Assembly: GCF_014466955.1 (NCBI RefSeq) | Contig: NZ_AP023396.1 | Location: 1,860,001 to 1,924,000 of the forward strand | Source of the DNA: Nocardia wallacei | GTDB taxonomy: Bacteria; Actinomycetota; Actinomycetes; Mycobacteriales; Mycobacteriaceae | Length of the DNA stretch: 64,000 bases | Direction: 5' to 3' | In this document: positions 1 to 7,764 of the stretch, piece by piece | Position numbering within the stretch: position 1 is the stretch's first letter | How the letters are laid out: the number at the start of each line of letters is the position of its first letter | Made by a program: the position numbers and the translations under genes | Notes under the pieces: generated by a model | What the model saw: only the letters and a program-made list of their open reading frames with translations | The model's database searches: none | Told to the model about the DNA's origin: nothing

Positions 1-150
1 ACCGCGCTGCGGTCGACTCTGCCGTGCTCCCCGTGCGCACACCGGGTCACCTGCGGCGGGATCGGCGGCTGCATGGACACCATCACGGTCGCCGACGTCC
101 ATGGCGCGGTCCGCAACTCACTGTCCACAGCCGCCGTGCGGGAGGGCTGA
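1..150 (+). CDS. Glycosyltransferase family 9, C-terminal end (gene cut by window start)
   Basis: An open frame enters from the left edge and stops with TGA at 148-150. The last 49 residues carry a cysteine pattern (CSPC ... TCGG ... GGCM) followed by DTITVADV. This is the tail of ADP-heptose-type family 9 glycosyltransferases, which end with a CxPC...C...CM-xxI-xxxxV signature. Such enzymes move a heptose or related sugar from a nucleotide donor. The stop lies 4 nt before the GTG start of the carbamoyltransferase, so the two are probably co-transcribed and act on the same glycan or sugar. Only the tail is visible, so donor and acceptor cannot be judged. The family call rests on this short segment. 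Confidence 0.55.
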   Translation, partial: TALRSTLPCSPCAHRVTCGGIGGCMDTITVADVHGAVRNSLSTAAVREG

Positions 151-154
151 CCGC

Positions 155-1879
155 GTGGGATACGTGCTCGGGCTCGGCGGCCCCTACCATCACGACGCCT
201 CCGCCTGCCTCGTCGCCGACGGCCAACCCGTCGCGTTCGCCGAAGAGGAACGGTTCTCCCGAATCAAGCATCACCGCGATTCCCGCTCGGCCGCCTCCTC
301 GGCCGCATGGTGCCTGGCCCAGGCCGGAATCCGGTGCGGTGATATCGACGAGATCGCGGTGGCCTGGAACCCGTACTGGCCGAACCCCGCCGATGAGATC
401 ACCGACCCAGACCTAATCGCTGAACTCCTCGGACCGCTCGGCACCGGCCCGGAAAGACCACGTCGACTGACCATCGTCGGCCACCACCTCGCCCATGCCG
501 CCAGCGCCTTCTACCCCGCAGGTGTCGCCGACGCCGCGGTCATCGTGGTCGACGGCTCCGGCGACGGTGTCTCCACCAGCATCCATCACGGAACCCGAGC
601 CGGTCTGCGATGCCTGCGAACCTTCCCGTTCACACAATCACTGGGCTGGTTCTACCAATTCGCCACCGAACACGCCGGGCTCGGCGACTGGACCCACGCA
701 GGCAAACTGATGGGCCTGGCCGCCTACGGAAAACCGACCATCGACCTGAACTTCCTGCACCCCACCCGCGACGGCTACCACCTCGACCTCACCCCCTACG
801 GCCTCGCACCCGAGGCCGACCACACCGCCGGCTACACCGACCTCACCTACTACCGAGCCCTGCGCCACGCCTACCGCAAGGCATTCACCGACGCCGGAAT
901 CCCGCGCCAAGCACCAAGATCGGACGACGCCCACCAAAGCCTCGCCGCCGACCTCGCAGCATCGGCCCAATTCCTGCTGCAACGCTGCCTGATCAGCGTC
1001 GTCTCCACCGCTCTGGAGGAAACCGGCGCGACCGCGCTGTGTCTGGCCGGCGGTGTTGGGCTCAACTGCACCACCAACGGCATCCTCGCCCGCACCCCCG
1101 ACACCGACACCTTGTTCGTGCAACCGGCCGCCGGTGATGCCGGATGCGCTCTCGGCGCAGCCCTGGAAGTCGCGCACCGCCGCGGTGACCACACAGTGCC
1201 CGGTCCTCGCCAAGCACACGCCTTCTTGGGTCCGGCCTACGACAACCACGCCATCGAGACCGCCCTGCACGATGCCGGCGCGAACTTCACCACCCCACCC
1301 GATATCGCCGCGACCGCCGCCCGCCTGATAGCCGAGGGCAAGGTCATCGGCTGGCACCAGGGCCGCGCCGAAGCCGGTCCACGGGCACTCGGTGCCCGCA
1401 GCATCCTCGCCGACCCCCGCACCACCAGACTGCGCGACCGCATCAACCGCGACATCAAACACCGCGAACTCTGGCGGCCCCTCGCACCGAGCATGCTCGA
1501 CCCGACCGGCTGGACCACCACACCCGACGGCCCGGCAGAATTCATGATCGTCGCCCACGAGGCCACACCCCGAGCACGCCAACAGATCCCCGGCGTCGTC
1601 CACGCCGACGGCACACTGCGCCCACAACACGTCGACCCCGCACACCAACCGGAATACGCCCGACTCCTGCACGCCCTCGAAGCCGAGACCGGGATCGGCG
1701 TCGTATTGAACACCAGCTACAACGGCCCCGGCGAACCGATCGTCGACACCCCAGCCGACGCACTCGCCAGCGGCGCCCGACTCGGCCTGGACGCCCTCGT
1801 GATCGGCGACTACCTCGTCACCACACCACCATCGGCACCCACCCATCAACAGCACCGACCACCGAGAAAAGGATCATGA
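155..1879 (+). CDS. Carbamoyltransferase, NodU/CmcH family
   Basis: Transfers a carbamoyl group from carbamoyl phosphate, through a carbamoyl-adenylate, to a hydroxyl of a sugar or natural product. GTG at 155 is chosen because GGAGGG lies 8 nt upstream (141-146) and the product then begins directly with the conserved GLGGPYHHDASACLV segment. The 574 residues match the family length. Visible landmarks in order are the N-terminal HHDA, AEEERFSR, the Kae1-like HHLAHAASAFY, VDGSGDG, LAGGVGLNCTTNG, GRAEAGPRALGARSI and, near the end, LNTSYNGPGEPIV of the C-terminal part. The stop overlaps the next ATG (ATGA). With the family 9 glycosyltransferase upstream and the acyltransferase/esterase downstream it probably decorates a sugar. 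The acceptor is unknown. Confidence 0.9.
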   Translation: MGYVLGLGGPYHHDASACLVADGQPVAFAEEERFSRIKHHRDSRSAASSAAWCLAQAGIRCGDIDEIAVAWNPYWPNPADEITDPDLIAELLGPLGTGPERPRRLTIVGHHLAHAASAFYPAGVADAAVIVVDGSGDGVSTSIHHGTRAGLRCLRTFPFTQSLGWFYQFATEHAGLGDWTHAGKLMGLAAYGKPTIDLNFLHPTRDGYHLDLTPYGLAPEADHTAGYTDLTYYRALRHAYRKAFTDAGIPRQAPRSDDAHQSLAADLAASAQFLLQRCLISVVSTALEETGATALCLAGGVGLNCTTNGILARTPDTDTLFVQPAAGDAGCALGAALEVAHRRGDHTVPGPRQAHAFLGPAYDNHAIETALHDAGANFTTPPDIAATAARLIAEGKVIGWHQGRAEAGPRALGARSILADPRTTRLRDRINRDIKHRELWRPLAPSMLDPTGWTTTPDGPAEFMIVAHEATPRARQQIPGVVHADGTLRPQHVDPAHQPEYARLLHALEAETGIGVVLNTSYNGPGEPIVDTPADALASGARLGLDALVIGDYLVTTPPSAPTHQQHRPPRKGS

Positions 1880-3246
1880 CCAGCGTGACCGACACCGACT
1901 CGATTGCCCTCACAGACCGAGTCCGCGCCCGCTACGGCGACGCGGTACACATCGGCGCCGACTGCGACATCGCCGACGACGTCGACTTCGTCGTCGACAC
2001 CGACGCCACCATCACCATCGGTGACCGTGTCAGCATTCGCCGCGGCACGACCCTGCAAGCCAACACCGGCGGACACATCACCATCGGCGACGACACCGCC
2101 CTCGGCGAGAACGTCGTCCTGTCCGCCATGACCCGCATCCACATCGGACGCGGCGCAGGAATCTCCAACATGGTCGACATCCACGACCACAACCACCGCG
2201 CCCGCACCCCCGACACCCTCACCCCGGGTGAGCCCATCACCCCGTGGGCCAGCGGATTCGACACCGCTCCAGTCACCATCGAGCCCGGCGCGATCGTCGC
2301 GAACAAAGTCTCGATCACCGCCGGCGTCACCATCGGCCAAAACGCCCGCATCGGCGCCAACGCCGTCGTCACCGCATCCGTGCCGCCGAACACCACCGCC
2401 GTCGGCGCGCCCGCCCGCGTCACCGCCCGCCACCCCGGACCCCTCGACCCCGAACACCCCCGACCCCAACTGCGGATCGGCTGGTTCGGAACATCCCTGA
2501 TGGAACACTACGAAGCCCACAACCCCCGCCTCGCAGTCCAAGCCGATCTCCCCGAGATCGGCGAACAGATCACGGTCACCGAATGGCGCAAACGCGGCTA
2601 CGTCCATGTCCTGACCACCGGATGGTCCACCCGCTACCCATGGATCACCTTCACCACCGACAACCACGGCGAAGGAGGAGCAACCAGCCGCGACGTCCTG
2701 ACCAACCTCCGAGCCGCAGTCGACGCCGGCGGCCGATGGGACCTCGCCGTCCTCGGAGTCGGCCTCAACGACGTCTGGCGACACCACCAAGGCCGGATGA
2801 GCGAAGCAGTCGGCATCGGCGAATACGACACCAACATCCGCACCGCCCTCGGGCTCCTCAGCGCCTGCGCCCGCCGGATCGTCGTGATCGGTGAACCCCC
2901 GATCGGCTGGGACCCCACCATCGACGTCGCCGCCGCCAACGGCGATCTGACCGAATACAACCAGCGCGCCCGCCGCGCCGCCGCCGACCACGACGCGGTC
3001 TTCGTCGACATCTGGGACGACATCACCTATGTCGCCACCTGCTTCGGATGGTCACCCGCCACCCCCACGGCCCCAGCCGCCGAAGCACCCAGCGTGTGGG
3101 CCGACGGAGTGCACCTCTCCGAACAAGGCGACGAAACCGTTCGACACATCACCGACCAAGCCATCACCGCCCACCGAGTCCTCGATGGCCTGCTCACCCT
3201 CGACAGGCTCGACCGCGCGACCGCGGCTCGGGAATACGCCCAGTGA
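1876..3246 (+). CDS. Hexapeptide-repeat acyltransferase fused to SGNH/GDSL esterase
   Basis: A two-domain enzyme of 456 residues. Residues about 20-190 are a left-handed beta-helix with repeated [IV]GxxxxI steps (IGDRVSIRRG, ITIGDDTALGENV, IHIGRGAGISN, IGQNARIGANAVV) and a histidine-rich loop, DIHDHNHR, typical of sugar O-acetyltransferases. Residues about 200-445 form an SGNH hydrolase. Block I is GTSLMEH (GTS instead of GDS), block II GGATSRDV, block III LGVGLNDV with the GxND motif, and block V DGVHLSEQG supplying the Asp-His pair. Joining both activities suggests acyl placement, transfer or removal on one glycan. The start ATG at 1876 overlaps the carbamoyltransferase stop, and its own stop overlaps the next GTG, so translation is coupled. 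Confidence 0.82.
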   Translation: MTSVTDTDSIALTDRVRARYGDAVHIGADCDIADDVDFVVDTDATITIGDRVSIRRGTTLQANTGGHITIGDDTALGENVVLSAMTRIHIGRGAGISNMVDIHDHNHRARTPDTLTPGEPITPWASGFDTAPVTIEPGAIVANKVSITAGVTIGQNARIGANAVVTASVPPNTTAVGAPARVTARHPGPLDPEHPRPQLRIGWFGTSLMEHYEAHNPRLAVQADLPEIGEQITVTEWRKRGYVHVLTTGWSTRYPWITFTTDNHGEGGATSRDVLTNLRAAVDAGGRWDLAVLGVGLNDVWRHHQGRMSEAVGIGEYDTNIRTALGLLSACARRIVVIGEPPIGWDPTIDVAAANGDLTEYNQRARRAAADHDAVFVDIWDDITYVATCFGWSPATPTAPAAEAPSVWADGVHLSEQGDETVRHITDQAITAHRVLDGLLTLDRLDRATAAREYAQ

Positions 3247-3944
3247 CCCTCGCCCACCCGGCGATCAAGACCATCGCAGACGTTATGCGAAGTGCGGACC
3301 CTCCTCGCGTCGTCTTCTGCGATTGGCACGGAGTGCTGTGCCGGAAACCGTTCTGGCACAGCATTACCGACGATCCGGATCACTCCCTTTACGCTGTTCT
3401 GAATCGAGAACTGGACCGGCTGTTCACGACAGGCAATCGGGAGGGCCGCGAATGGATGTGCGGAAAGCGCAGCTCCCGCGACATCCTCACCAACCTCGCT
3501 GCCACGCACTCGGGCCTCGATGTTGACCAGCTCCTGACGCAACTCGCACACGACATCGCCCACATGCCCGTAAACCAGTCGCTTCTCCGAGCACTGCGTG
3601 ACGCCCGGTACCACTCGACCGTTGTCCTGGCGACCGACAATATCGACGCGTTCACCAGCACCTTTCACGCCGTCACGTCCAGTCATAACGAACAACCATC
3701 AGGCACGGAGACGCTGAAAGAGGCTGCCGCCGTATTCGACGACATCATCAGCTCGAGCGACACCGGCGTACTGAAATCCGAAGACCCTGAAGCCTTCTTC
3801 GGCTCCTGGCTGACCACCGCAGGGCTCTCCTTCGGCGAGGCGCTTCTGATCGACGACCGCGCCGACAACTGCGCGGCATTCGAACGATGCGGCGGTGCCG
3901 CCATCGAATGGACCCGATATCGGCTGGAAGAGCTGTCCGCCTGA
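3243..3944 (+). CDS. HAD-superfamily hydrolase-like protein
   Basis: A 233-residue protein read from GTG at 3243, which overlaps the upstream TGA (GTGA). Longer in-frame starts would run back through the preceding gene and are not credible. HAD motif I is VFCDWHGVL near residue 25. The nucleophile Asp is present, but the usual second Asp (acid/base) is His. Motif II is probably VVLATDN, motif III the Lys of LKSEDPEAF, and motif IV LLIDDRADN. The family includes phosphatases and phosphomutases. The D-to-H change may alter or reduce phosphatase activity. As last gene of the GT9-carbamoyltransferase-acyltransferase operon it may dephosphorylate a sugar phosphate. The substrate is inferred only from context. 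Confidence 0.72.
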   Translation: MTLAHPAIKTIADVMRSADPPRVVFCDWHGVLCRKPFWHSITDDPDHSLYAVLNRELDRLFTTGNREGREWMCGKRSSRDILTNLAATHSGLDVDQLLTQLAHDIAHMPVNQSLLRALRDARYHSTVVLATDNIDAFTSTFHAVTSSHNEQPSGTETLKEAAAVFDDIISSSDTGVLKSEDPEAFFGSWLTTAGLSFGEALLIDDRADNCAAFERCGGAAIEWTRYRLEELSA

Positions 3945-4100
3945 ACGAGCCACCGTAGACCTGCTGCCAAATGCAAACCGGAGCGTTCAACCGAGCAGCA
4001 GCAAGAACACGAAGCATCAGAAGAGAGCCGACGACCGATGGCCGGTGGATTGATCGGCCACCGGTCGAAGCCCTCTGATTTCTGTGTGGCAGGCCAGCCC

Positions 4101-4460
4101 CTACTTCAGCGCTTGCAGGGCGGTATGTACCTCAGCGACCTCGTCGAGCAGCATGTCGAGACGGTCGAGCAGGTCCGCCCGCCGTTGATGGGTGCTCACA
4201 ACAGGCAGTTCCGAAGCCTCGCTGGTGCCGACTTCGGAGCGGTCGAGCGGCTGGTCCGTCGCCGGGGTCGTGCCCTGGTCTTCTCCGAAGATTGTGCTGC
4301 ATAGTTGGCGGACACGTTCTTCGTCGTTGCGGGAGAAGCGCCACGCTTCACCATCCGAGGTGGGTGTGCCACCGAGTTCGTCCGCCGCGTCGTGGAAACG
4401 GCGGTCGTATGGTGCCTCGACTTCGACCTCGGACCCGACCGAGATGATTACACTTTGCAT
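4101..4460 (-). CDS. Small hypothetical protein, possible short nucleic-acid-binding fold
   Basis: A 119-residue protein, convergent with the HAD gene. The internal ATG at 4460 is preferred over the upstream in-frame one because an AAAGGG ribosome site lies about 8 nt before it. The N-terminal half reads like a short beta-alpha-beta unit (VEVEAPYDRRFHDAADEL ... GEAWRFSRNDEERV). This resembles the HARP-type or substrate-recognition repeats found in actinobacterial plasmid and helicase-linked proteins. The C-terminal half is a leucine-rich amphipathic helix (LLDRLDMLLDEVAEVHTAL) suited to oligomerisation. I do not recognise a named family with certainty. The 237 nt upstream hold an AT-rich stretch (around 4590-4635), a likely promoter, and no other gene. 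Confidence 0.55.
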   Translation of the reverse strand: MQSVIISVGSEVEVEAPYDRRFHDAADELGGTPTSDGEAWRFSRNDEERVRQLCSTIFGEDQGTTPATDQPLDRSEVGTSEASELPVVSTHQRRADLLDRLDMLLDEVAEVHTALQALK

Positions 4461-4697
4461 TGCGGAGCCCTTTCTCCGTACCTGCCCCGGTCTGGTGTTG
4501 GCCCACCAGCCGGGGCGTCTCAATTCTGGCGGATACGACGCTATATGTGCGCCCGGAGACCATCAATAGGTAATTCAGCGAAAAGATTTCCACAGCAATA
4601 TTTTTCGCGAGTCCATCGGAAAACAATTTAGGGATTGGTCCTACACTTGGCGGTTACTCAGCTACCTGCGGATATGAATTCTTCGACGCATGGTGGT

Positions 4698-5201
4698 TCA
4701 GTTCGTGCCGTCGGCAGCCAAGGCGGCGCGGATGAGGCCGGCGAGTTCGACTGCCTGCTCCAGAGACCAGGACAGTATTCCGTTTTCCGCCATCAGGGCA
4801 TGGAATTGCTGTTCGCGGTAGGGCACTCCAGGTGGTAGGGCGGCAACGTGCCAGTGGAGGTGAGCGTTGCCCTGTTGGCTGCCGAGACTGGCGATATATA
4901 GCCGTTCGGTGGGGACCACCGTTTGCAGTGCTCTCCCAACGCGGCGAACCATTCTCATCAGTCGCAGATATTCGTCTTCGTCCAGGTCGTCAACCACATG
5001 CTCATGGTGATGTTTCGGCGAAACGAGCACGTAGCCGGGCAGGGTCGGATACCGGGACAGGAACGCGATGTTCTCATCGTCCTCAGCAACGATCTGCTCA
5101 AGCTTCGAGTCGTGCTGTCCCGCGACGATGGCGCAGATGAAGCACGGTTTCGAGCGAACCCGCCGTTCATAGTCGTCGATGTCGAACGAGATGCGTTCCA
5201 T
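4698..5201 (-). CDS. HIT-family nucleotide-binding protein
   Basis: A 167-residue histidine-triad protein that would hydrolyse or transfer nucleoside monophosphates from dinucleotides or adenylated compounds. A CxxC pair (KPCFICAIV, near residue 20) probably binds zinc, as in many HIT proteins. The core follows: PGYVLVSPKHHHEHV, then the triad region GNAHLHWHVA with the HxHxH pattern near residues 114-118. ATG at 5201 gives a normal family length. The much longer open frame upstream of it crosses the divergent methyltransferase gene and is antisense. No clear Shine-Dalgarno precedes this ATG, so a leaderless transcript is possible. The natural substrate cannot be read from sequence. Confidence 0.85.
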   Translation of the reverse strand: MERISFDIDDYERRVRSKPCFICAIVAGQHDSKLEQIVAEDDENIAFLSRYPTLPGYVLVSPKHHHEHVVDDLDEDEYLRLMRMVRRVGRALQTVVPTERLYIASLGSQQGNAHLHWHVAALPPGVPYREQQFHALMAENGILSWSLEQAVELAGLIRAALAADGTN

Positions 5202-5313
5202 GACAACGATTCTGCGCCGATCCTGCTCACGAAGGCGCCGGAACGGCACGATAATTACGCGGCGCGGTGCCGCCTGATCGGGGTGGTCGCGGTGAGCAGA
5301 AGGAGCTGAATCA

Positions 5314-6087
5314 ATGATGTTCGACGACAAGTTGGGCGAGTTCCAGCAATGGCAGGCCAGCCCATGGGGCAGGCTGCGGTACACGGTGGCGATGGCGAAC
5401 CTTGTCCGGCACCTGCCCGCCGAGCGAGGACTGGAGATCCTCGATGTCGGTGGTGGCAATGGTGTGGAAGCGGTTGAACTCGCTCGACGCGGACACCACG
5501 TCACCATCGCCGACCCCTCACCCCAGTCCCTCGCCGAAGCGAACACGATCGCCTCCGAGCGTGGCGTCCGCGACCACATCACCACATACCCGGCCGATAT
5601 CGACTCCCTCGGCGCCACGCTGGGCACCGACGGCTTCGATGTCGTGCTACTGCATAACGTGCTTCAGTACCTTCCGGAGAGGGAACGCACCGCAACCATG
5701 CTGGCGGACCAGCTTCGGCCGGCTGGGGTGCTGTCGCTGATAGCACCCAACGCTGACACCGACCCACTGCTGAGTGCGGTGCGTGGCCTGGATCTGGACG
5801 AAGCACTGTGGCTGCTGGATAGCCCCACCCGGTACAGCGGCGCGTACGACACCAGAACTCACGCCTGCTATGCCGACCGGGTCGCGGCGGACCTGCGCAC
5901 GGCGGAGCTGAGCGTTATCGGGAGGTACGGCATCCGCTGTGTCTGCGACCTCATCGTCGACGACTCCCGCAAGTCCGACCCGGATTTCTACAGCAAGCTC
6001 GAGCGGCTGGAACTCACCTTGTCCCACCGCGCTCCGTACACCCATACCGCACGGTTCTTCCACCTCATCGCAGCCCGCGCACAGTAG
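5314..6087 (+). CDS. Class I SAM-dependent methyltransferase (CmoM/SmtA-like)
   Basis: A 257-residue methyltransferase. The glycine-rich SAM-binding motif I is LEILDVGGGNG near residues 40-50, followed by the acidic post-I residue in VTIADPSP, motif II/IV-like FDVVLLHNVLQYL, and LRPAGVLSLIAPN. The N-terminal FDDKLGEFQQWQ and the YTVAMANL region resemble the CmoM/SmtA group, which methylates tRNA carboxymethoxyuridine; a natural-product or small-molecule substrate is equally possible. AAGGAG at 5300-5305 sits 8 nt before the chosen ATG, and a second ATG follows immediately. It is divergent from the HIT gene and 86 nt upstream of the aldolase gene. Confidence 0.82.
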   Translation: MMFDDKLGEFQQWQASPWGRLRYTVAMANLVRHLPAERGLEILDVGGGNGVEAVELARRGHHVTIADPSPQSLAEANTIASERGVRDHITTYPADIDSLGATLGTDGFDVVLLHNVLQYLPERERTATMLADQLRPAGVLSLIAPNADTDPLLSAVRGLDLDEALWLLDSPTRYSGAYDTRTHACYADRVAADLRTAELSVIGRYGIRCVCDLIVDDSRKSDPDFYSKLERLELTLSHRAPYTHTARFFHLIAARAQ

Positions 6088-6173
6088 ATGCTCCGCACGG
6101 CGTACGTCCCGAGGCGTTCGCCGAGCCTCTCGTCCGCACGATGCGCTGCGGAGAGCGTGGGAGGCTGGGGGCC

Positions 6174-7085
6174 GTGACCGAATCCTTCTCCTGTCCGATT
6201 GTCGCTACGGTAACGCCGTACCAACGTGGCGGTCACCTGGATCTTTCGGCGTTGAGCGACTATCTGGATCTGATTGGGGCTGCGGGTGTCGAGACGGTCC
6301 TGGTCAACGGAACCACCGGGGAATTCGCCAGTCTGACGGTGCGCGAGCGGATCCAGGTCGCCGAGCACTGCCGAAGCAGGTGGAGCGGTGTCCTGGTCGT
6401 GCACGTGGGTGCATGCGCGGTCGGTGATGCCGTGGAATTGGCGCGCCACGCCAGCGACTTCGCCGATGCGCTGGCGGTGATGAACCCGTTCTTCTTCGCC
6501 GAGGCTGCCGAAACCGGGATCGGGGCCTACTTCCGCGCAGTGTTGCCGCACTGCCTGCGCCCGACACTGCTGTACAACTTCCCACGCCACACCCAGGCAC
6601 CAATCCCACCGCGGCTCGCCGCGCAGCTGGCCGGAGAGTTTCCGCAGCTGACCGGGATCAAAGACTCCGGGAAGGACCGCTCATTGACCTACGAGTATCA
6701 GCAGATCGGCCCCGACTTCCGGGTGTATCTCGGTGACGACCGGATCGGGGCCCGGATCGCGGAGATCGGGGCGGCCGGGGTGGTCACCGGCGCCGGAGGG
6801 CCGGTCGCGGAGCTGCCGGTAGCGGTCGCAGCGGCGGTGGCGGCCGGTGACATCGAGCGTGCCCAGGCCCGGCAACACGAATTCGACCGCTACACCGACG
6901 CCCGTAAACGACTACCCATCAGCGATGTCGCCTTCGCCAAAGCCGCGGTGTCGACCCGGCTGCCCGGGTTCCCGACCCTAGTCCGGCCACCGCTGACCTC
7001 AGCATCACCCGAACATGCGCGAGAGATCCACACGGTCATGAGATCGATACTTCCGCTACTCCACCGTGACAACCCGGCGTACTGA
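6174..7085 (+). CDS. DapA/NanA-family aldolase (dihydrodipicolinate synthase-like)
   Basis: A TIM-barrel class I aldolase or lyase of about 303 residues. GTG at 6174 is chosen because GGGAGG ends 9 nt upstream and the product then starts directly at the barrel. Family landmarks are LVNGTTGEF near residues 43-51 (substrate carboxylate binding), Tyr134 in LLYNFPRH and the Schiff-base Lys163 in TGIKDSGKD. Members make or cleave pyruvate-derived compounds such as dihydrodipicolinate, sialic acid or keto-deoxy sugars. A housekeeping dapA would normally sit among lysine genes, so a catabolic or biosynthetic role in this accessory stretch is more likely. The gene ends 12 nt from the convergent kinase gene. 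Confidence 0.83.
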   Translation: MTESFSCPIVATVTPYQRGGHLDLSALSDYLDLIGAAGVETVLVNGTTGEFASLTVRERIQVAEHCRSRWSGVLVVHVGACAVGDAVELARHASDFADALAVMNPFFFAEAAETGIGAYFRAVLPHCLRPTLLYNFPRHTQAPIPPRLAAQLAGEFPQLTGIKDSGKDRSLTYEYQQIGPDFRVYLGDDRIGARIAEIGAAGVVTGAGGPVAELPVAVAAAVAAGDIERAQARQHEFDRYTDARKRLPISDVAFAKAAVSTRLPGFPTLVRPPLTSASPEHAREIHTVMRSILPLLHRDNPAY

Positions 7086-7097
7086 TCAGAATCCGGT

Positions 7098-7712
7098 TCA
7101 GTTTTCGATCACGAGATCGCACACTGTGCGGGCCAGTTCCCGAACTCCGGAATCGAGAACACCGGACCGATACCCAGTCCAGTCCGCCAACTTGGGTGCG
7201 TCGCGGGCAGAACCCCGTGCGATCATCCGCTGTCGAACCTGTTCGGTGGGCGAGTCTATCCACACGGTCACGACCGGCAGGTCCGCCTCAGCTTCGGTGT
7301 GCTGTCGCATGAAAACTCCCAACGGAAGTCCTGCGGCGCCTGCCGCACGCATGGTCGACAGGAACGGTGCGTCCAGCACCACCGGGTGGTGGGTGGCCAC
7401 GGTCAGGCCGGTACGGATGAGGCTGTCGTAGATGCCCGGCGCAACGACCTCGCGGTAGGTGTCGGAATCGCGATCGAACGGATCGCCGGTCAGCCGCGTC
7501 ATTACCGACTCCTCCAACGCCGGTGCGAGTGTGTCCTTGTCCAACACGACCGCGCCCATCCCCGCGGCGAGCCACCGCGCGGCCGAGGACTTGCCTGATG
7601 CGGGGAATCCGCAAATCACCATCGCACCAGTGCTCCGGATCGGTGCCGCCGCCTGGTCGAGCTGCTCGCAGACCAGGGCGGCCAGGGACGTCGACTGCTG
7701 TTCTTTCATCAC
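7098..7712 (-). CDS. P-loop kinase-like ATPase
   Basis: A 204-residue nucleoside-triphosphate-binding protein. Walker A is CGFPASGKSS near residues 35-43, followed by VVLDKDT, a conserved acidic DSDTYREV, VVLDAPFL, and a C-terminal RGSARDAPKLADW segment where arginines could act as lid residues. It belongs with the zeta-toxin, chloramphenicol-phosphotransferase and Zeta-like small-molecule kinases rather than nucleoside kinases. The same ordered motifs occur in the kinase half of the GntR fusion at 20602-21462. It begins 52 nt after the SbcD-like gene on the same strand, so the two may be co-transcribed. The phosphorylated substrate is unknown. Confidence 0.75.
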   Translation of the reverse strand: MMKEQQSTSLAALVCEQLDQAAAPIRSTGAMVICGFPASGKSSAARWLAAGMGAVVLDKDTLAPALEESVMTRLTGDPFDRDSDTYREVVAPGIYDSLIRTGLTVATHHPVVLDAPFLSTMRAAGAAGLPLGVFMRQHTEAEADLPVVTVWIDSPTEQVRQRMIARGSARDAPKLADWTGYRSGVLDSGVRELARTVCDLVIEN

Positions 7713-7764
7713 CGATGGACTCCATCACACTTGCTTGCGCTGGCGAATTCAAGCCGCGTGCTGG

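Noticed and set aside
4698..5627. A 309-residue version of the HIT protein
   Set aside because: The extra N-terminal part lies antisense to the methyltransferase gene and has no domain; the HIT fold begins at ATG 5201.
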